A stretch of DNA of 64,000 nt from Alphaproteobacteria bacterium BRH_c36 (GTDB lineage Bacteria > Pseudomonadota > Alphaproteobacteria > Rhizobiales > Hyphomicrobiaceae), in the NCBI GenBank assembly GCA_001516065.1, contig LOEV01000075.1, positions 19,051 to 83,050 of the forward strand, written 5' to 3'. How positions within the stretch are numbered: position 1 is the first letter of the stretch; each line of letters opens with the position of its first letter. This document shows positions 50,020 through 59,427 of this stretch, piece after piece. The notes beneath the pieces were generated by a model. The model was not told the DNA's origin. It was given only the letters and a program-made list of their open reading frames with translations, and ran no database searches. The position numbers and the translations under genes were made by a program.

Positions 50020-51789
50020 ATGAACAGGGCGTACTTAAACGGGCTGGCGGTAATTTTCGGCCTTCTGGCGATCCTGGCGGGGTTTTCTGCCAGCGCGCAT
50101 GAGGGCCACGATCACGACAAACCTCCGCCCCTAAACCTGCCGGTTGCCCCGCGCATCATTGCGGTCACGCCCGACTTGGAGCTTGTCGGGGTGCTTTCCG
50201 GCAAGGAACGGCTGACCGTCTTCCTACATGAGTTCGCGACCAACGAGCCGGTGGCCGGTGCGAAGATGACGGTTTCGGCGGATGCGGACAGCATTGAGGC
50301 TAAGCCCGAAGGCCCTGGCGTGTTCACCCTTGCGGCCCCTTGGATTGCCAAGGGCGCGACCGTCGACCTCATCTTTTCCCTCAAGCTGGCGGATGGCGGT
50401 GAGGATCTACTGACCGGACGCCTGGAAGTGCCGCAGAGCCTGGAGCAGTCGCTCGCCAAAACCCCCGCACCAGTCGCGTGGTATGAGGCCTTCATTGAAG
50501 ACCAACGCCTACTATGGGCTGTCGGGAGCAGCTTCGTTGGCGGCATCTTGTTGACACTCCTATTTGCCGGTGGCAGGCGCAAGCCGTCAGTCTCCAGGAG
50601 CGGAGGTAAGACTACAGATAGCGACGCGCCGAAAACGGCTCCGTCTGCCCAGAGCGAGGTCACGCCCTTGCGACGGAACGCAGGCGCGGCGGTGATCTTG
50701 GCAATCGTCGTCGCGATGGGCGCTTATGATCCTGCAGCGGCAGCAGAGTCAAAGCAGGCCGCACTACCGTCGGTTCCCTCGACCATGGCCACCGACCAGC
50801 CGCAGCGCATGCCCGATGCTACGCTGTTCATTCCCAAGGCGACGCAGCACCTCTTATCCATTCGCACGCAGGTCGTAGCGCGCAGCAAGGCTGCGAAAAG
50901 TATCGAAATGAGCGGGAGAGTGACGGTCGGCCCGCAAAATATCGGACGTGTCCAGTCAAACCGGCCGGGCCGGTACCTCGCCGCAGGCGAGCGTGTGGGC
51001 TTCGTCGGCATGCGGGTGGAAGCCGGTCAAATCCTTGGGCAAGTCGAGACCTATATAGAAGAATCGGACCGCGCCAATATCGTGAGCCAGATTGCCGAGA
51101 CCGAGGCTCGCATCGCCAAAAACCGAACGATCCTGTCGCGCTACGAGAAGTCTCCGGGCGCGGTTCCGCAAGTCAAGGTCGATGAGATTCGCGGCGAGCT
51201 GCAGGCGCTGATAAAGGGGCGTGAGGAGCTGTTGCCGAGCACGTCCGCACGTGAGCCATTGGTTGCGCCAATCAGCGGCGTAATTTCGGCTGCCAATGTC
51301 GTTGTCGGGCAGGTGGTCGAATCGCGCGACGTGCTGTTCGAGATCATCGATCCCACCGAATTTTGGGTAGAGGCGGTCTCCGCTCATCCCGAGGAGGCCG
51401 ACAACATGGCATCCGCCGTCGCCGTCGTCCACGATCATCATTTCCTCGACCTCGAGTATCTTGGGCGGGGTCTTGTGCTGCGCAACCATTCGGCGGTTCT
51501 CAACTTTAAAGTGCTGAACTCCGGCGAAGATATTGCGGTCGGTATGACGGCCAAGGTGGTCCTTCAAAGCAACGAGGAAACTGAGGGCTTCGTGCTTCCA
51601 GCCTCCGCCGTTGTACGCGGCCCGACGGGACTGCCCATCGTCTGGCTCAAGAAGCAGCCCGAGCGCTTCGAACCACAGGTCGTCAAGGTGGAGCCCTTTG
51701 ATGGCGACTCCGTCGTTATCACCGCCGGCCTAAAACCTGATCAGCGCGTTGTGACGGATGGCGTCACATTGTTGAACCAGGTGCGGTGA
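50020..51789 (+). CDS. RND adaptor fused to an N-terminal metal-binding and membrane-anchored region
   Basis: From the Met at 50020 the protein has 589 residues. It has a signal peptide to 'ASA', 'HEGHDHD', a beta domain (about 40-140, 'RLTVFLHEFATNEPVAGAKM'), a TM helix (about 164-185), a second hydrophobic segment (about 222-241), and then the usual adaptor core ('SGRVTVGPQNIGRVQSNRPG', 'LVAPISGVISAANVVVGQVV'). Most adaptors have only one N-terminal anchor; this one reads like two proteins joined. It lies 10 nt before the RND pump. Confidence 0.82.
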   Translation: MNRAYLNGLAVIFGLLAILAGFSASAHEGHDHDKPPPLNLPVAPRIIAVTPDLELVGVLSGKERLTVFLHEFATNEPVAGAKMTVSADADSIEAKPEGPGVFTLAAPWIAKGATVDLIFSLKLADGGEDLLTGRLEVPQSLEQSLAKTPAPVAWYEAFIEDQRLLWAVGSSFVGGILLTLLFAGGRRKPSVSRSGGKTTDSDAPKTAPSAQSEVTPLRRNAGAAVILAIVVAMGAYDPAAAAESKQAALPSVPSTMATDQPQRMPDATLFIPKATQHLLSIRTQVVARSKAAKSIEMSGRVTVGPQNIGRVQSNRPGRYLAAGERVGFVGMRVEAGQILGQVETYIEESDRANIVSQIAETEARIAKNRTILSRYEKSPGAVPQVKVDEIRGELQALIKGREELLPSTSAREPLVAPISGVISAANVVVGQVVESRDVLFEIIDPTEFWVEAVSAHPEEADNMASAVAVVHDHHFLDLEYLGRGLVLRNHSAVLNFKVLNSGEDIAVGMTAKVVLQSNEETEGFVLPASAVVRGPTGLPIVWLKKQPERFEPQVVKVEPFDGDSVVITAGLKPDQRVVTDGVTLLNQVR

Positions 51790-51799
51790 GGGGTCGAAG

Positions 51800-54700
51800 A
51801 TGTTCAATCTGCTCGTTACTGGAAGCCTGCGAAACCGTTTGTTCGTTCTGGCCCTCGCTGGTGTACTCGTTCTCTTCGGTGCGCTCACGTTGCGCACCTT
51901 ACCAGTCGACGTCTTCCCCGACTTGAACCGACCAACCGTCACATTGATGACCGAGGCTGAGGGCCTTGCGCCGGAAGAAGTCGAAACCCTCGTCACGTTC
52001 CCGATTGAGACCGCCATGAACGGCATGGCAGGCGTTACGCGCGTGCGCTCGGTATCGAGCGTCGGCTTGTCCATCGTCTACGTAGAGTTCGATTGGGGCA
52101 CCGAAATCTACCTCAACCGGCAACAGATCAACGAACGGCTCAACATTGTCCGCGAGCAGCTGCCGGCCGGTGTTATTCCGCAGATGGCCCCGGTCACCTC
52201 GATCATGGGCGAGATCATGTTGATCGCGGTCTCAAGCACCACGCAGACACCAATGGAGACACGAGAGCTTGCCGACTGGGTTATGCGTCCACGACTATTG
52301 ACCATTCCGGGCGTTGCGCAAGTGATCCCGATCGGTGGCGAGGTTCGCCAATATCGAGTGTCGCTCGATACTGCGCAGATGAGCCTGCTTGGCATCGGTC
52401 GCGAGCAGGTCGAGGCGGCGGTCGCCAAGTTCGGCTCGAATACGGCTGGCGGTTTCGTCGACCAGCATGCGCGCGAGTATCTGATCCGCAACCTCGGCCG
52501 CACCACACGGCTTGAGGATTTGAGAAACCTGCCGGTCGCTTATCGAGACGACGTCGTTGTGAAGCTGTCGCAAGTGGCACAAATCGATTATGCGGCGCGG
52601 GTGAAGCGCGGAGACGCCGGCCACATGGGGAAGTCGGCCGTCATTCTGTCGGTGCAAAAGCAGCCAGCAGCGGACAGCCTGAGGCTCACCGAGGACGTTG
52701 AAAGCTCGCTTGAAGATCTGCGCCGTGTTTTACCAAAAGATGTCCAAATCAACGTGCTGTTCCGACAAGCTGATTTCATTAAAGCTTCCGTCACGAATGT
52801 TCAGACGGTCCTCATTGAGGCGATGCTTGTCGTTGCGGTCGTGCTGTTCGCATTCCTGCTCAATTGGCGCACGACTTTTATTTCGCTGACAGCCATACCG
52901 ATCTCGATCCTGATCACAGTCATTGTATTCCAGCAGCTTGGATTGACGATCAACACAATGACGCTCGGCGGCCTTGCCATTGCCATTGGCGAGCTTGTCG
53001 ATGATGCGGTTGTCGACGTTGAAAACGTGTTCCGGCGCCTGCGCGAGAATGCGGCGAAGGCCGTGCCCCGCCCGGTGCTCGAAGTGATTGCGAGCGCCTC
53101 GCAAGAGGTCCGCTCGGGGATTATCTACGCAACCGGAATCATCGTTCTTGTGTTCGTTCCGCTTTTTGCGTTGTCTGGCATTGAAGGTCGGCTGTTCGCG
53201 CCCCTCGGTGTTGCCTATATCGTCTCGATCCTGGCGAGCCTTATTACGTCGATCACCGTGACGCCAGTCCTGTGCTACTATCTGTTGCCAAAGTCGGGCG
53301 CGATGGCGCATAGCGACGGCTGGCTCGTCCGTGCACTCAAGTCTGGAAACAAAAGGCTGCTGGGCTGGGCTTTCCGTAAGCAGCCCTTCGTCATCGTGGC
53401 AGCCATAGCGGCCGTCGCCGCTGCCGGCATCTCCGCGACCTATCTGCCGCGCGCCTTTCTGCCGGCCTTCAACGAAGGTACGCTCACGATCTCGATGCTT
53501 TTCAGGCCGGGGATCTCGCTTGCCGAGTCCCACCGCGTCGGCCTCATTGCGGAACGTCTGATCTTGCAGGTGGCCGAGGTGGAAACGGTTGGCCGCCGAA
53601 CAGGTCGCGCAGAACTTGATGAGCATGCAGAAGGCGTGCACTCCGCTGAAATCGACGTTGATCTTGCGTCGTCTGAGCGCGGGAGAGAAGAGATCATCGC
53701 CGACATCCGGGCGCGCCTTGCTGTCTTGCCGGCGAGCGTCAACGTTGGCCAGCCCATTTCGCACCGGCTCGACCACATGCTTTCAGGCGTGCGCGCGCAA
53801 ATCGCGTTAAAGGTTTTCGGTGAGGATCTCGATACGCTCCGTGGCGTCGCCGAGCAGCTCAAGAGTCGGCTGGAGGAGATCCCCGGCCTTGTTGACATCT
53901 CTATCGAGCGGCAAGTCCGTATCCCACAAGTACAAGTCGCCGTCGACTATGACAAGGCGTACGCGCACGGCATCACGCCCGCCGCCATTACTGAGGCCTT
54001 GGCAACTCTAATCAACGGTCGGGTCGTCTCGCAAATCGTTGAGGGCAGCCGCCGCTACGACGTCGTACTTCGCGTCCTCGATCGAGACCGAACGACTGAA
54101 GGGCTCAAGAACCTGAAGATCGAGACGCCGGCTGGTCCGATCCCGTTGGAGACGTTTGCTTCGATCGTAGAGTCGGATGGACCCAATCAGATATCGCGGG
54201 AAAACACAAAGCGGCGCATCTTCGTTTTGGCAAACTCGGACGGCTCCGACATGTCGCGCATCGTCGGTGACATCCGAAAAATGCTCTCCGAGCAGCAGCT
54301 GCCAAGTGGTTTCTTCACCTCTCTGGAAGGCACTTTCCAGGCTCAGGAGGAAGCTTCCCGCACCATTGCTCTGCTCTCGCTGCTGTCGCTCGCCGGCATC
54401 TTCACCGTGCTTTACAGTCGGTACAAATCAGCCGTGCTGGCTTTCATCATCATGGGGAACGTTCCGCTTGCACTGATCGGAAGTGTCACAGCGCTCTGGA
54501 TCGCCGATCAGTCGCTCTCGGTTGCAACAATGATCGGCTTTATCACGCTTGCCGGCATCAGTGCCCGCAACGGGATCCTGAAGATCAGCCACTACATCAA
54601 TCTTGTGCTGTTCGAGGGCGAAGTTTTCGGGCGCGACATGATCGTGCGCGGTAGTCTTGAGCGGCTGGTGCCGGTTTTGATGACAGCGCTGTCAGCTGGC

Positions 54701-54919
54701 TTCGCTCTCATTCCGCTCATGATCGTAGCGGATGCCCCCGGCAAGGAGATCCTGCATCCTGTCGCCATCACAATCTTTGGCGGCCTCATCAGTTCCACAC
54801 TTCTCGATACGGTGCTGACGCCGATCCTCTTCCTGCGCTATGGCGAGAAGCCGTTGCGCAGGCTCATCTCGGAGCGAGACGAGCTTTCACTCGCCCCCGC
54901 TGCCCAGCAGGCCTATTGA
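51800..54919 (+). CDS. HME-RND efflux pump, third system
   Basis: The 1039-residue pump has the RND layout; opening 'RTLPVDVFPDLNRPTVTLMT' and 'TFPIETAMNGMAGVTRVRSV' are HME-type. The TM4 motif is 'GGLAIAIGELVDDAVVDVEN', different from the other two pumps here, with a double Asp and an extra Asp before the Glu. The substrate is not predictable; the adaptor and the nickel neighbours suggest Ni/Co or a related divalent cation. No outer-membrane channel follows. Confidence 0.9.
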   Translation: MFNLLVTGSLRNRLFVLALAGVLVLFGALTLRTLPVDVFPDLNRPTVTLMTEAEGLAPEEVETLVTFPIETAMNGMAGVTRVRSVSSVGLSIVYVEFDWGTEIYLNRQQINERLNIVREQLPAGVIPQMAPVTSIMGEIMLIAVSSTTQTPMETRELADWVMRPRLLTIPGVAQVIPIGGEVRQYRVSLDTAQMSLLGIGREQVEAAVAKFGSNTAGGFVDQHAREYLIRNLGRTTRLEDLRNLPVAYRDDVVVKLSQVAQIDYAARVKRGDAGHMGKSAVILSVQKQPAADSLRLTEDVESSLEDLRRVLPKDVQINVLFRQADFIKASVTNVQTVLIEAMLVVAVVLFAFLLNWRTTFISLTAIPISILITVIVFQQLGLTINTMTLGGLAIAIGELVDDAVVDVENVFRRLRENAAKAVPRPVLEVIASASQEVRSGIIYATGIIVLVFVPLFALSGIEGRLFAPLGVAYIVSILASLITSITVTPVLCYYLLPKSGAMAHSDGWLVRALKSGNKRLLGWAFRKQPFVIVAAIAAVAAAGISATYLPRAFLPAFNEGTLTISMLFRPGISLAESHRVGLIAERLILQVAEVETVGRRTGRAELDEHAEGVHSAEIDVDLASSERGREEIIADIRARLAVLPASVNVGQPISHRLDHMLSGVRAQIALKVFGEDLDTLRGVAEQLKSRLEEIPGLVDISIERQVRIPQVQVAVDYDKAYAHGITPAAITEALATLINGRVVSQIVEGSRRYDVVLRVLDRDRTTEGLKNLKIETPAGPIPLETFASIVESDGPNQISRENTKRRIFVLANSDGSDMSRIVGDIRKMLSEQQLPSGFFTSLEGTFQAQEEASRTIALLSLLSLAGIFTVLYSRYKSAVLAFIIMGNVPLALIGSVTALWIADQSLSVATMIGFITLAGISARNGILKISHYINLVLFEGEVFGRDMIVRGSLERLVPVLMTALSAGFALIPLMIVADAPGKEILHPVAITIFGGLISSTLLDTVLTPILFLRYGEKPLRRLISERDELSLAPAAQQAY

Positions 54920-54949
54920 GCCTGGAATTTCTCAACCAAGGAGTCTCAA

Positions 54950-55345
54950 ATGCTGAAGCATTTCCTCATCGTTCTCAGCCTCGTGTTTGCCTTCGCCGGC
55001 CCCGCCTCTGCACATTCTGACCACAAGATCATCATGGGCCCGAACGGCGGCCATATCGTCGATGCCGGTGGAGGTGCCCAGCACTGGGAACTCGCCGCGG
55101 CTGGTGGCGACCTGATCCTCTTTGTCACAGATAGCGAGGAGAAGCCTGTTGACACTGCCGGCGGATCGGCTGAGGGCAAGGTTCTGGTCGGTGGCAAGAC
55201 CCTTGATGTTACGTTTGCTCCGGCCGGCGGCAACACGATGAAGGCGTCCGGAGAATTCGTTGCCGCCAAAGGCATGAAAGTGATCGTTAAAACCAATGGT
55301 GTCGGCGGTAAGAGCTTCCAAGCCCGTCTGACGCCGATGAAATAA
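54950..55345 (+). CDS. Periplasmic hypothetical protein of the third RND operon
   Basis: The 131-residue protein has a signal peptide ('LIVLSLVFAFAGPASA') followed by 'HSDHKIIMGPNGGHIVDAGG' and a beta-rich remainder ('GGKTLDVTFAPAGGNTMKAS'). A short His motif at the new N terminus could bind metal. It lies between the pump and the two-component genes on the same strand. Confidence 0.72.
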   Translation: MLKHFLIVLSLVFAFAGPASAHSDHKIIMGPNGGHIVDAGGGAQHWELAAAGGDLILFVTDSEEKPVDTAGGSAEGKVLVGGKTLDVTFAPAGGNTMKASGEFVAAKGMKVIVKTNGVGGKSFQARLTPMK

Positions 55346-55359
55346 AGTGGCATGAGCCT

Positions 55360-56139
55360 ATGAGACAACCTGCCACCGAGGACGATGAAGATGGCGGGCC
55401 TAATGTTGTTCCGCCGTCCATGCCGCCCGACGCGCATATTCTTTTGTGCGACGACGACCTGGAGCTGCGCCGGCTGCTCAGCACCTTCTTGCGCGAAAAC
55501 GGCTATCGGGTGACGCCGGTTGGCGATGGGCGAGAGGTCGGCCGGAATGTCGCCGAAGCAGGCATAGATCTCGTGATTCTCGATCTCATGCTGCCGGGCA
55601 CCAATGGGCTAGAGATCTGTCGCAATCTGCGGACCTCTTCAACCGTGCCCATCCTCATGCTGACAGCGAAGGGCACGGAGACGGACCGGATTGTCGGCCT
55701 TGAGATGGGCGCCGACGACTACGTCGCAAAGCCGTTCAGCCCCAACGAACTTCTTGCTCGCGTGAAGGCTCTTCTGCGGCGCTCGCGGATGGGACCACGC
55801 GAGGAAACGGCCGTTACGAGTCGGACGATCACATTCGACGGCTGGAGGCTCGACACGCTGCGCCGGGAATTGCGCAATCCTGACGGAGTCATCATAGATC
55901 TGTCGGCCGGCGAGTACGATCTCTTGCTGACCTTCCTCGAAGCCCCGAACCGCGTCCTCGACCGGGACTATCTGATTGAGGTGGCGCGCAAGCGCACGGC
56001 GGCCGGTTTCGACCGAAGCATTGATGTGCAGGTGAGCCGGCTACGGCGCAAGCTCGGCGAAAGTGAATCAAGCGAAAGCCTTATCAAGACCGTTCGCGGC
56101 GCCGGCTACATGCTGACCGCTGAGGTCAAGCGCGGATGA
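55360..56139 (+). CDS. OmpR-family response regulator
   Basis: The 259-residue protein has a receiver domain ('ILLCDDDLELRRLLSTFL', phospho-Asp in 'DLVILDLMLPGTNGLEICR', Lys in 'DDYVAKPFSPNELLARVKAL') and a C-terminal winged helix ('DLSAGEYDLLLTFLEAPNRV', 'VQVSRLRRKLGE'). The N terminus has a 25-residue extension. It is coupled to the kinase by an ATGA overlap and probably controls the RND operon. Confidence 0.93.
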   Translation: MRQPATEDDEDGGPNVVPPSMPPDAHILLCDDDLELRRLLSTFLRENGYRVTPVGDGREVGRNVAEAGIDLVILDLMLPGTNGLEICRNLRTSSTVPILMLTAKGTETDRIVGLEMGADDYVAKPFSPNELLARVKALLRRSRMGPREETAVTSRTITFDGWRLDTLRRELRNPDGVIIDLSAGEYDLLLTFLEAPNRVLDRDYLIEVARKRTAAGFDRSIDVQVSRLRRKLGESESSESLIKTVRGAGYMLTAEVKRG

Positions 56140-57470
56140 GCCGTCTCTTCGACACGATCGCCGGGCGAACGGTACTGGTCCTGGTGCTGGGGCTTGGTTC
56201 CACATTGTTCCTTGCGCAGTACGTGTACATTGTAGGAAGTGAGCGGGAAGTCACACGCTCCAACGCCGACAGGGTGGCGGAGCGCCTTCTAGTGCTTGCG
56301 CAAACGATCACAGCCGTATCCACGGAAAGCAGGGACGAGACCGCCCACGGCTTGTCGGGTGGTCCGCTCGAATTGCATTGGAGCGAGGAGCCGCTGGCTA
56401 ACGCTGGCGGAAGTCTCGACACCACGGCACAGACGCTGCGCGCCTACCTGATCGAGCGATCCCCCGAGCTTAGCAAGCGCGGTGTAATTTTCGGTACCAG
56501 CGGCGGCTCTAGCGCTGATCCCAAGCACACAACGCTGATCTCGCTCGGCCTCGAAGACGGCACTTGGCTCAACGTGACACTGGCCCGCGGACACTCCACC
56601 CGAATCACGTCCCCTAGCTTACTGGTCACGAGCCTCGTTGGCGCTCTCGGCGTCATCCTGGTCGCAGTCCTGTTAAGCCGCTGGCTCACGCAGCCGCTCA
56701 ACAGACTTGCAGACGGCGCCCGGGCATTCTTCGTCGCAGGCGAGGACGGTCGCGAATTGGAGGAGCGCGGAACACTGGAGGTCCGCACGCTGGCAAGGGC
56801 CATCAACGAGATGCGTCGGCGCATCGAGCGCATGGTTGGCGACCGCACGCAGATGCTTGCTGCCATTAGCCATGACCTGCGCACGCCGCTGACCCGACTG
56901 CGTTTGCGAGCAAATACATTGCCTGCCGGTGAACCGAGGTTGTCGATCGAGCGGGACATCGCCGAGATGGAGCAGATGATCGATGCGACGCTTGGCTTCT
57001 TGAGGGAGAACACGGACCAGGAGGCCATCGAGCCTATCGACGTGGCGGCCATCCTTCAAACCATTGCCGATGATGCAGCTGATGCCGACCAACCCGTGAC
57101 TATAAACGCACCGCGGAGCCTGATAGCTCGCGGCCGCCATCTCGCTATCAAACGCGCGCTCACCAACCTTATCAACAATGCAGTGCGCCACGGCGGGTCG
57201 GCGTCGATCACGGCCCATCAGTCACCAACCGAAATTGAAGTTGTTATCCTTGACGATGGACCGGGTATTCCGCCAGACAAGCTCGAAGCCGTATTCGAGC
57301 CCTTCTGCCGTCTCGACGATGCGCGCGGTCGGGAAACAGGCGGTTATGGCTTGGGCCTCACCGTTGCCCGCTCGATCGCGAGGAGTCATGGAGGTGATGT
57401 TGTCCTCACCAACTGCGATGGCGGCGGGCTTCAGGCTCTACTCCGGCTACCGAAACTTCAACACACTTGA
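56136..57470 (+). CDS. Sensor histidine kinase
   Basis: The 444-residue kinase has two TM helices around a periplasmic domain (about 30-165), a HAMP linker ('RWLTQPLNRLADGARAFFVA'), a HisKA motif 'AAISHDLRTPLTRLRLR' and an ATPase domain ('NLINNAVRHGGSASITAHQS', 'DDGPGIPPDKLEAVFEPFCR', 'GGYGLGLTVARSIARSHGG'). Its gene overlaps the response regulator. The signal may be a metal in the periplasm. Confidence 0.93.
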   Translation: MSRLFDTIAGRTVLVLVLGLGSTLFLAQYVYIVGSEREVTRSNADRVAERLLVLAQTITAVSTESRDETAHGLSGGPLELHWSEEPLANAGGSLDTTAQTLRAYLIERSPELSKRGVIFGTSGGSSADPKHTTLISLGLEDGTWLNVTLARGHSTRITSPSLLVTSLVGALGVILVAVLLSRWLTQPLNRLADGARAFFVAGEDGRELEERGTLEVRTLARAINEMRRRIERMVGDRTQMLAAISHDLRTPLTRLRLRANTLPAGEPRLSIERDIAEMEQMIDATLGFLRENTDQEAIEPIDVAAILQTIADDAADADQPVTINAPRSLIARGRHLAIKRALTNLINNAVRHGGSASITAHQSPTEIEVVILDDGPGIPPDKLEAVFEPFCRLDDARGRETGGYGLGLTVARSIARSHGGDVVLTNCDGGGLQALLRLPKLQHT

Positions 57471-57487
57471 TTGAGCTGGAGGGTGAA

Positions 57488-57751
57488 ATGATTGGATCGA
57501 ACATCAAGCCAATAATGGCGGCATTGATATGCCTCGCGGGGGTCAGCGAAGCCATGGCGCATGACATTCCGTGGCCACGCGGCATGTCACGGCAGATCGC
57601 AGTCGGATCGTGCGCAAAAGGTCCTTGTAGATACCGGACGTCATTCAGCCCAACGGTGCCTCACAAGCACGCAGAGCCCGGCAATTGCATTGGTATGGGC
57701 GCAGCAGGCTATACGGCTCGCCGCAGGTTTGCTTGCCCATCTCGCAAGTAA
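57488..57751 (+). CDS. Small secreted 'CAKGPC' protein, copy 3
   Basis: From the ATG at 57488 (ctggagggtgaa) the protein has 87 residues, with a signal peptide ('MAALICLAGVSEAMA') and 'SRQIAVGSCAKGPCRYRTSF' then 'VPHKHAEPGNC'. Cys42 and Cys47 are kept but Cys52 is Ser, and the 'IVIDRIG.PECW' block has changed. It is the most divergent of the three and follows the kinase gene by 17 nt. Confidence 0.7.
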   Translation: MIGSNIKPIMAALICLAGVSEAMAHDIPWPRGMSRQIAVGSCAKGPCRYRTSFSPTVPHKHAEPGNCIGMGAAGYTARRRFACPSRK

Positions 57752-57981
57752 TGCTCGGCCGTCCAAAGGCACCTTGGCACTGCCGCGCGCTGCAGCTGGC
57801 TATCGTCCGATTCGGCTCCACTAGCATCCGTCGAATCGTTATCTCGGGCGGCGGACCTGAGGGACGCTTATGGCCCGTCGCGTCGGACGCCGGACGGAAG
57901 GTATCAGGGCAAACCGACCGTTGACAACGTCCGGCGCCACCGGTGCAATGCTTCGCGAGATGCAGGGCGAGAGGGGCAACC
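57752..57981. other. Intergenic stretch
   Basis: Short ORFs only; no promoter, hairpin or repeat found. Confidence 0.35.
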
Positions 57982-58620
57982 GTGGCGTTTGGGGGAGACT
58001 CAGCACCGAGCAGAGTTTGGCAAGAGCCGAACGCGGTCCAGATCCACGTAACGCTGGAGGACATCGAGCCCCCCATCTGGCGGCGCCTGGTCGTGCCGAT
58101 CCCAGCGACCCTCGCCGACCTGCACCGCATCCTTCAAGCGGCCATGGGCTGGACGGATTCGCATCTCTACCAGTTCGAGATCGGCGGCCTTCGCTTCGGT
58201 GACATCGAAAACCTGAATCAGTATCGCTTTCAAGGCGATGCGCAGGCGTTCGACGCCAGTGAGGTCCGGCTCCGGGACTTCATCTTCCAATGCAACAACC
58301 AGCCGGTCTTCCACTATGTCTACGACTTCGGCGACGACTGGCGCCATCGCGTGGCGCTGGAGAAGTTGCTGTCGCTGTTGCCCGCACCGAAAGTCGCGAC
58401 CTGTGTCGATGGTGCCCGCTGCTGTCCGCCAGAGGATGTCGGCGGCCCGCCCGGCTACTTCGAATTCCTGCGCGTGCTCATCACGCCTGAGCCCGACGAA
58501 ATCGAAGAGCAAAGGCATCTCAAGCGATGGAGTGGCGGCAAGTTCAATCCGGAACGGTTCGACGTAATCAAAACGGACAAGGAGGTGCGTAGGGCTCTGC
58601 GCAAGGGACGGGTGCCGTAG
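57982..58620 (+). CDS. pRiA4b ORF-3 family protein
   Basis: A GTG at 57982 preceded by gcgagagggg is a likely start (212 residues); the track ATG at 57943 adds 13. The family motifs are 'IHVTLEDIEPPIWRRLVVPI', 'LHRILQAAMGWTDSHLYQFE', 'FHYVYDFGDDWRHRVALEKL' and 'GARCCPPEDVGGPPGYFEFL'. Members are common on rhizobial plasmids and islands. A nucleic-acid related role is sometimes proposed; I cannot say more. Confidence 0.9.
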   Translation: MAFGGDSAPSRVWQEPNAVQIHVTLEDIEPPIWRRLVVPIPATLADLHRILQAAMGWTDSHLYQFEIGGLRFGDIENLNQYRFQGDAQAFDASEVRLRDFIFQCNNQPVFHYVYDFGDDWRHRVALEKLLSLLPAPKVATCVDGARCCPPEDVGGPPGYFEFLRVLITPEPDEIEEQRHLKRWSGGKFNPERFDVIKTDKEVRRALRKGRVP

Positions 58621-58773
58621 CCTTCAATGCCGCCTTACCTAAATCCCACAAGGAGACATCGAAACCGAGGCGTGCGGCGGTCCTGCGCCTGCCCTCAGCT
58701 ACGTCCGGTTCTCGAGTGATAGAGGCGTTGCGCGCCATATCAATGATAGGCTTCACCGGGAAGTGAGATGGCA
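58621..58773. other. Intergenic stretch before the CBASS-like operon
   Basis: No gene supported. The two operons converge here (pRiA4b gene from the left, SLATT gene from the right). Confidence 0.35.
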
Positions 58774-59427
58774 TCACGTGGCCGGCGGCGTCTTGATGTC
58801 CTTGTTCCGGCGCAGGCTCATGGGAAGCATGAGGTCAATCTCATCGTCGGAGAACGTAAGGTCCTCCTTGTGCTTCAGTGCGGATTGCGCGGCGCCGTAG
58901 GCATCGCCGGTCGTCACCTTGGCGGGCGCGTAAACCTTGTTGAGGTCGTCGAGGAGCACGTCGCGTAAGGCAATGGCGTCGGCGGGTTGAATTGCGCCGG
59001 ACTGCATGTCGGTGAGGAGGCTGAGGTATCTCTCACGAATGAGCCACAGCTCGTCAGCGGTCCGCTTGTGCTGCTCCGATAGGGTGCCGAGGTCGAAGTC
59101 CTTGGTGTAGGCGATGAGCGCGGTGAGCAGCGATGAGCAGATGGCGCCGACGACAAGGCCAATCTGGTTGTCCTTGCCGAACAGCGTGATGATGAGGCCG
59201 CCGGTTGTGATGGCGCCGAGGACGATCTGACCGGTCTTAATCCGCCAGTTCTGGTTCTGGTAGATGCCAGCCTGGATGATGTGGGTCTTCTGGGAGTACG
59301 CGGTGCGGCCGTAGATTTCGCGTAACTGGTCCTCCAGTGGCTTCGCGTCACGCAGGGAAACTGGGGCCGAAGATTTCTCGCCACTTGGTTTTGGCTGAGG
59401 GGTGCTGTTGCTTGGAGTCATACGCAA
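58774..59427 (-). CDS. SLATT-domain membrane effector
   Basis: The 217-residue protein has 'LEDQLREIYGRTAYSQKTHI' and 'GIYQNQNWRIKTGQIVLGAI' (the SLATT start), two TM helices ('GAITTGGLIITLFG', 'GLVVGAICSSLLTALIAYT') and a cytoplasmic helical end. SLATT proteins are predicted membrane pore effectors of nucleotide-second-messenger defences. It overlaps the CD-NTase gene by 80 nt and is the last gene of the operon. Confidence 0.82.
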   Translation of the reverse strand: MRMTPSNSTPQPKPSGEKSSAPVSLRDAKPLEDQLREIYGRTAYSQKTHIIQAGIYQNQNWRIKTGQIVLGAITTGGLIITLFGKDNQIGLVVGAICSSLLTALIAYTKDFDLGTLSEQHKRTADELWLIRERYLSLLTDMQSGAIQPADAIALRDVLLDDLNKVYAPAKVTTGDAYGAAQSALKHKEDLTFSDDEIDLMLPMSLRRNKDIKTPPAT

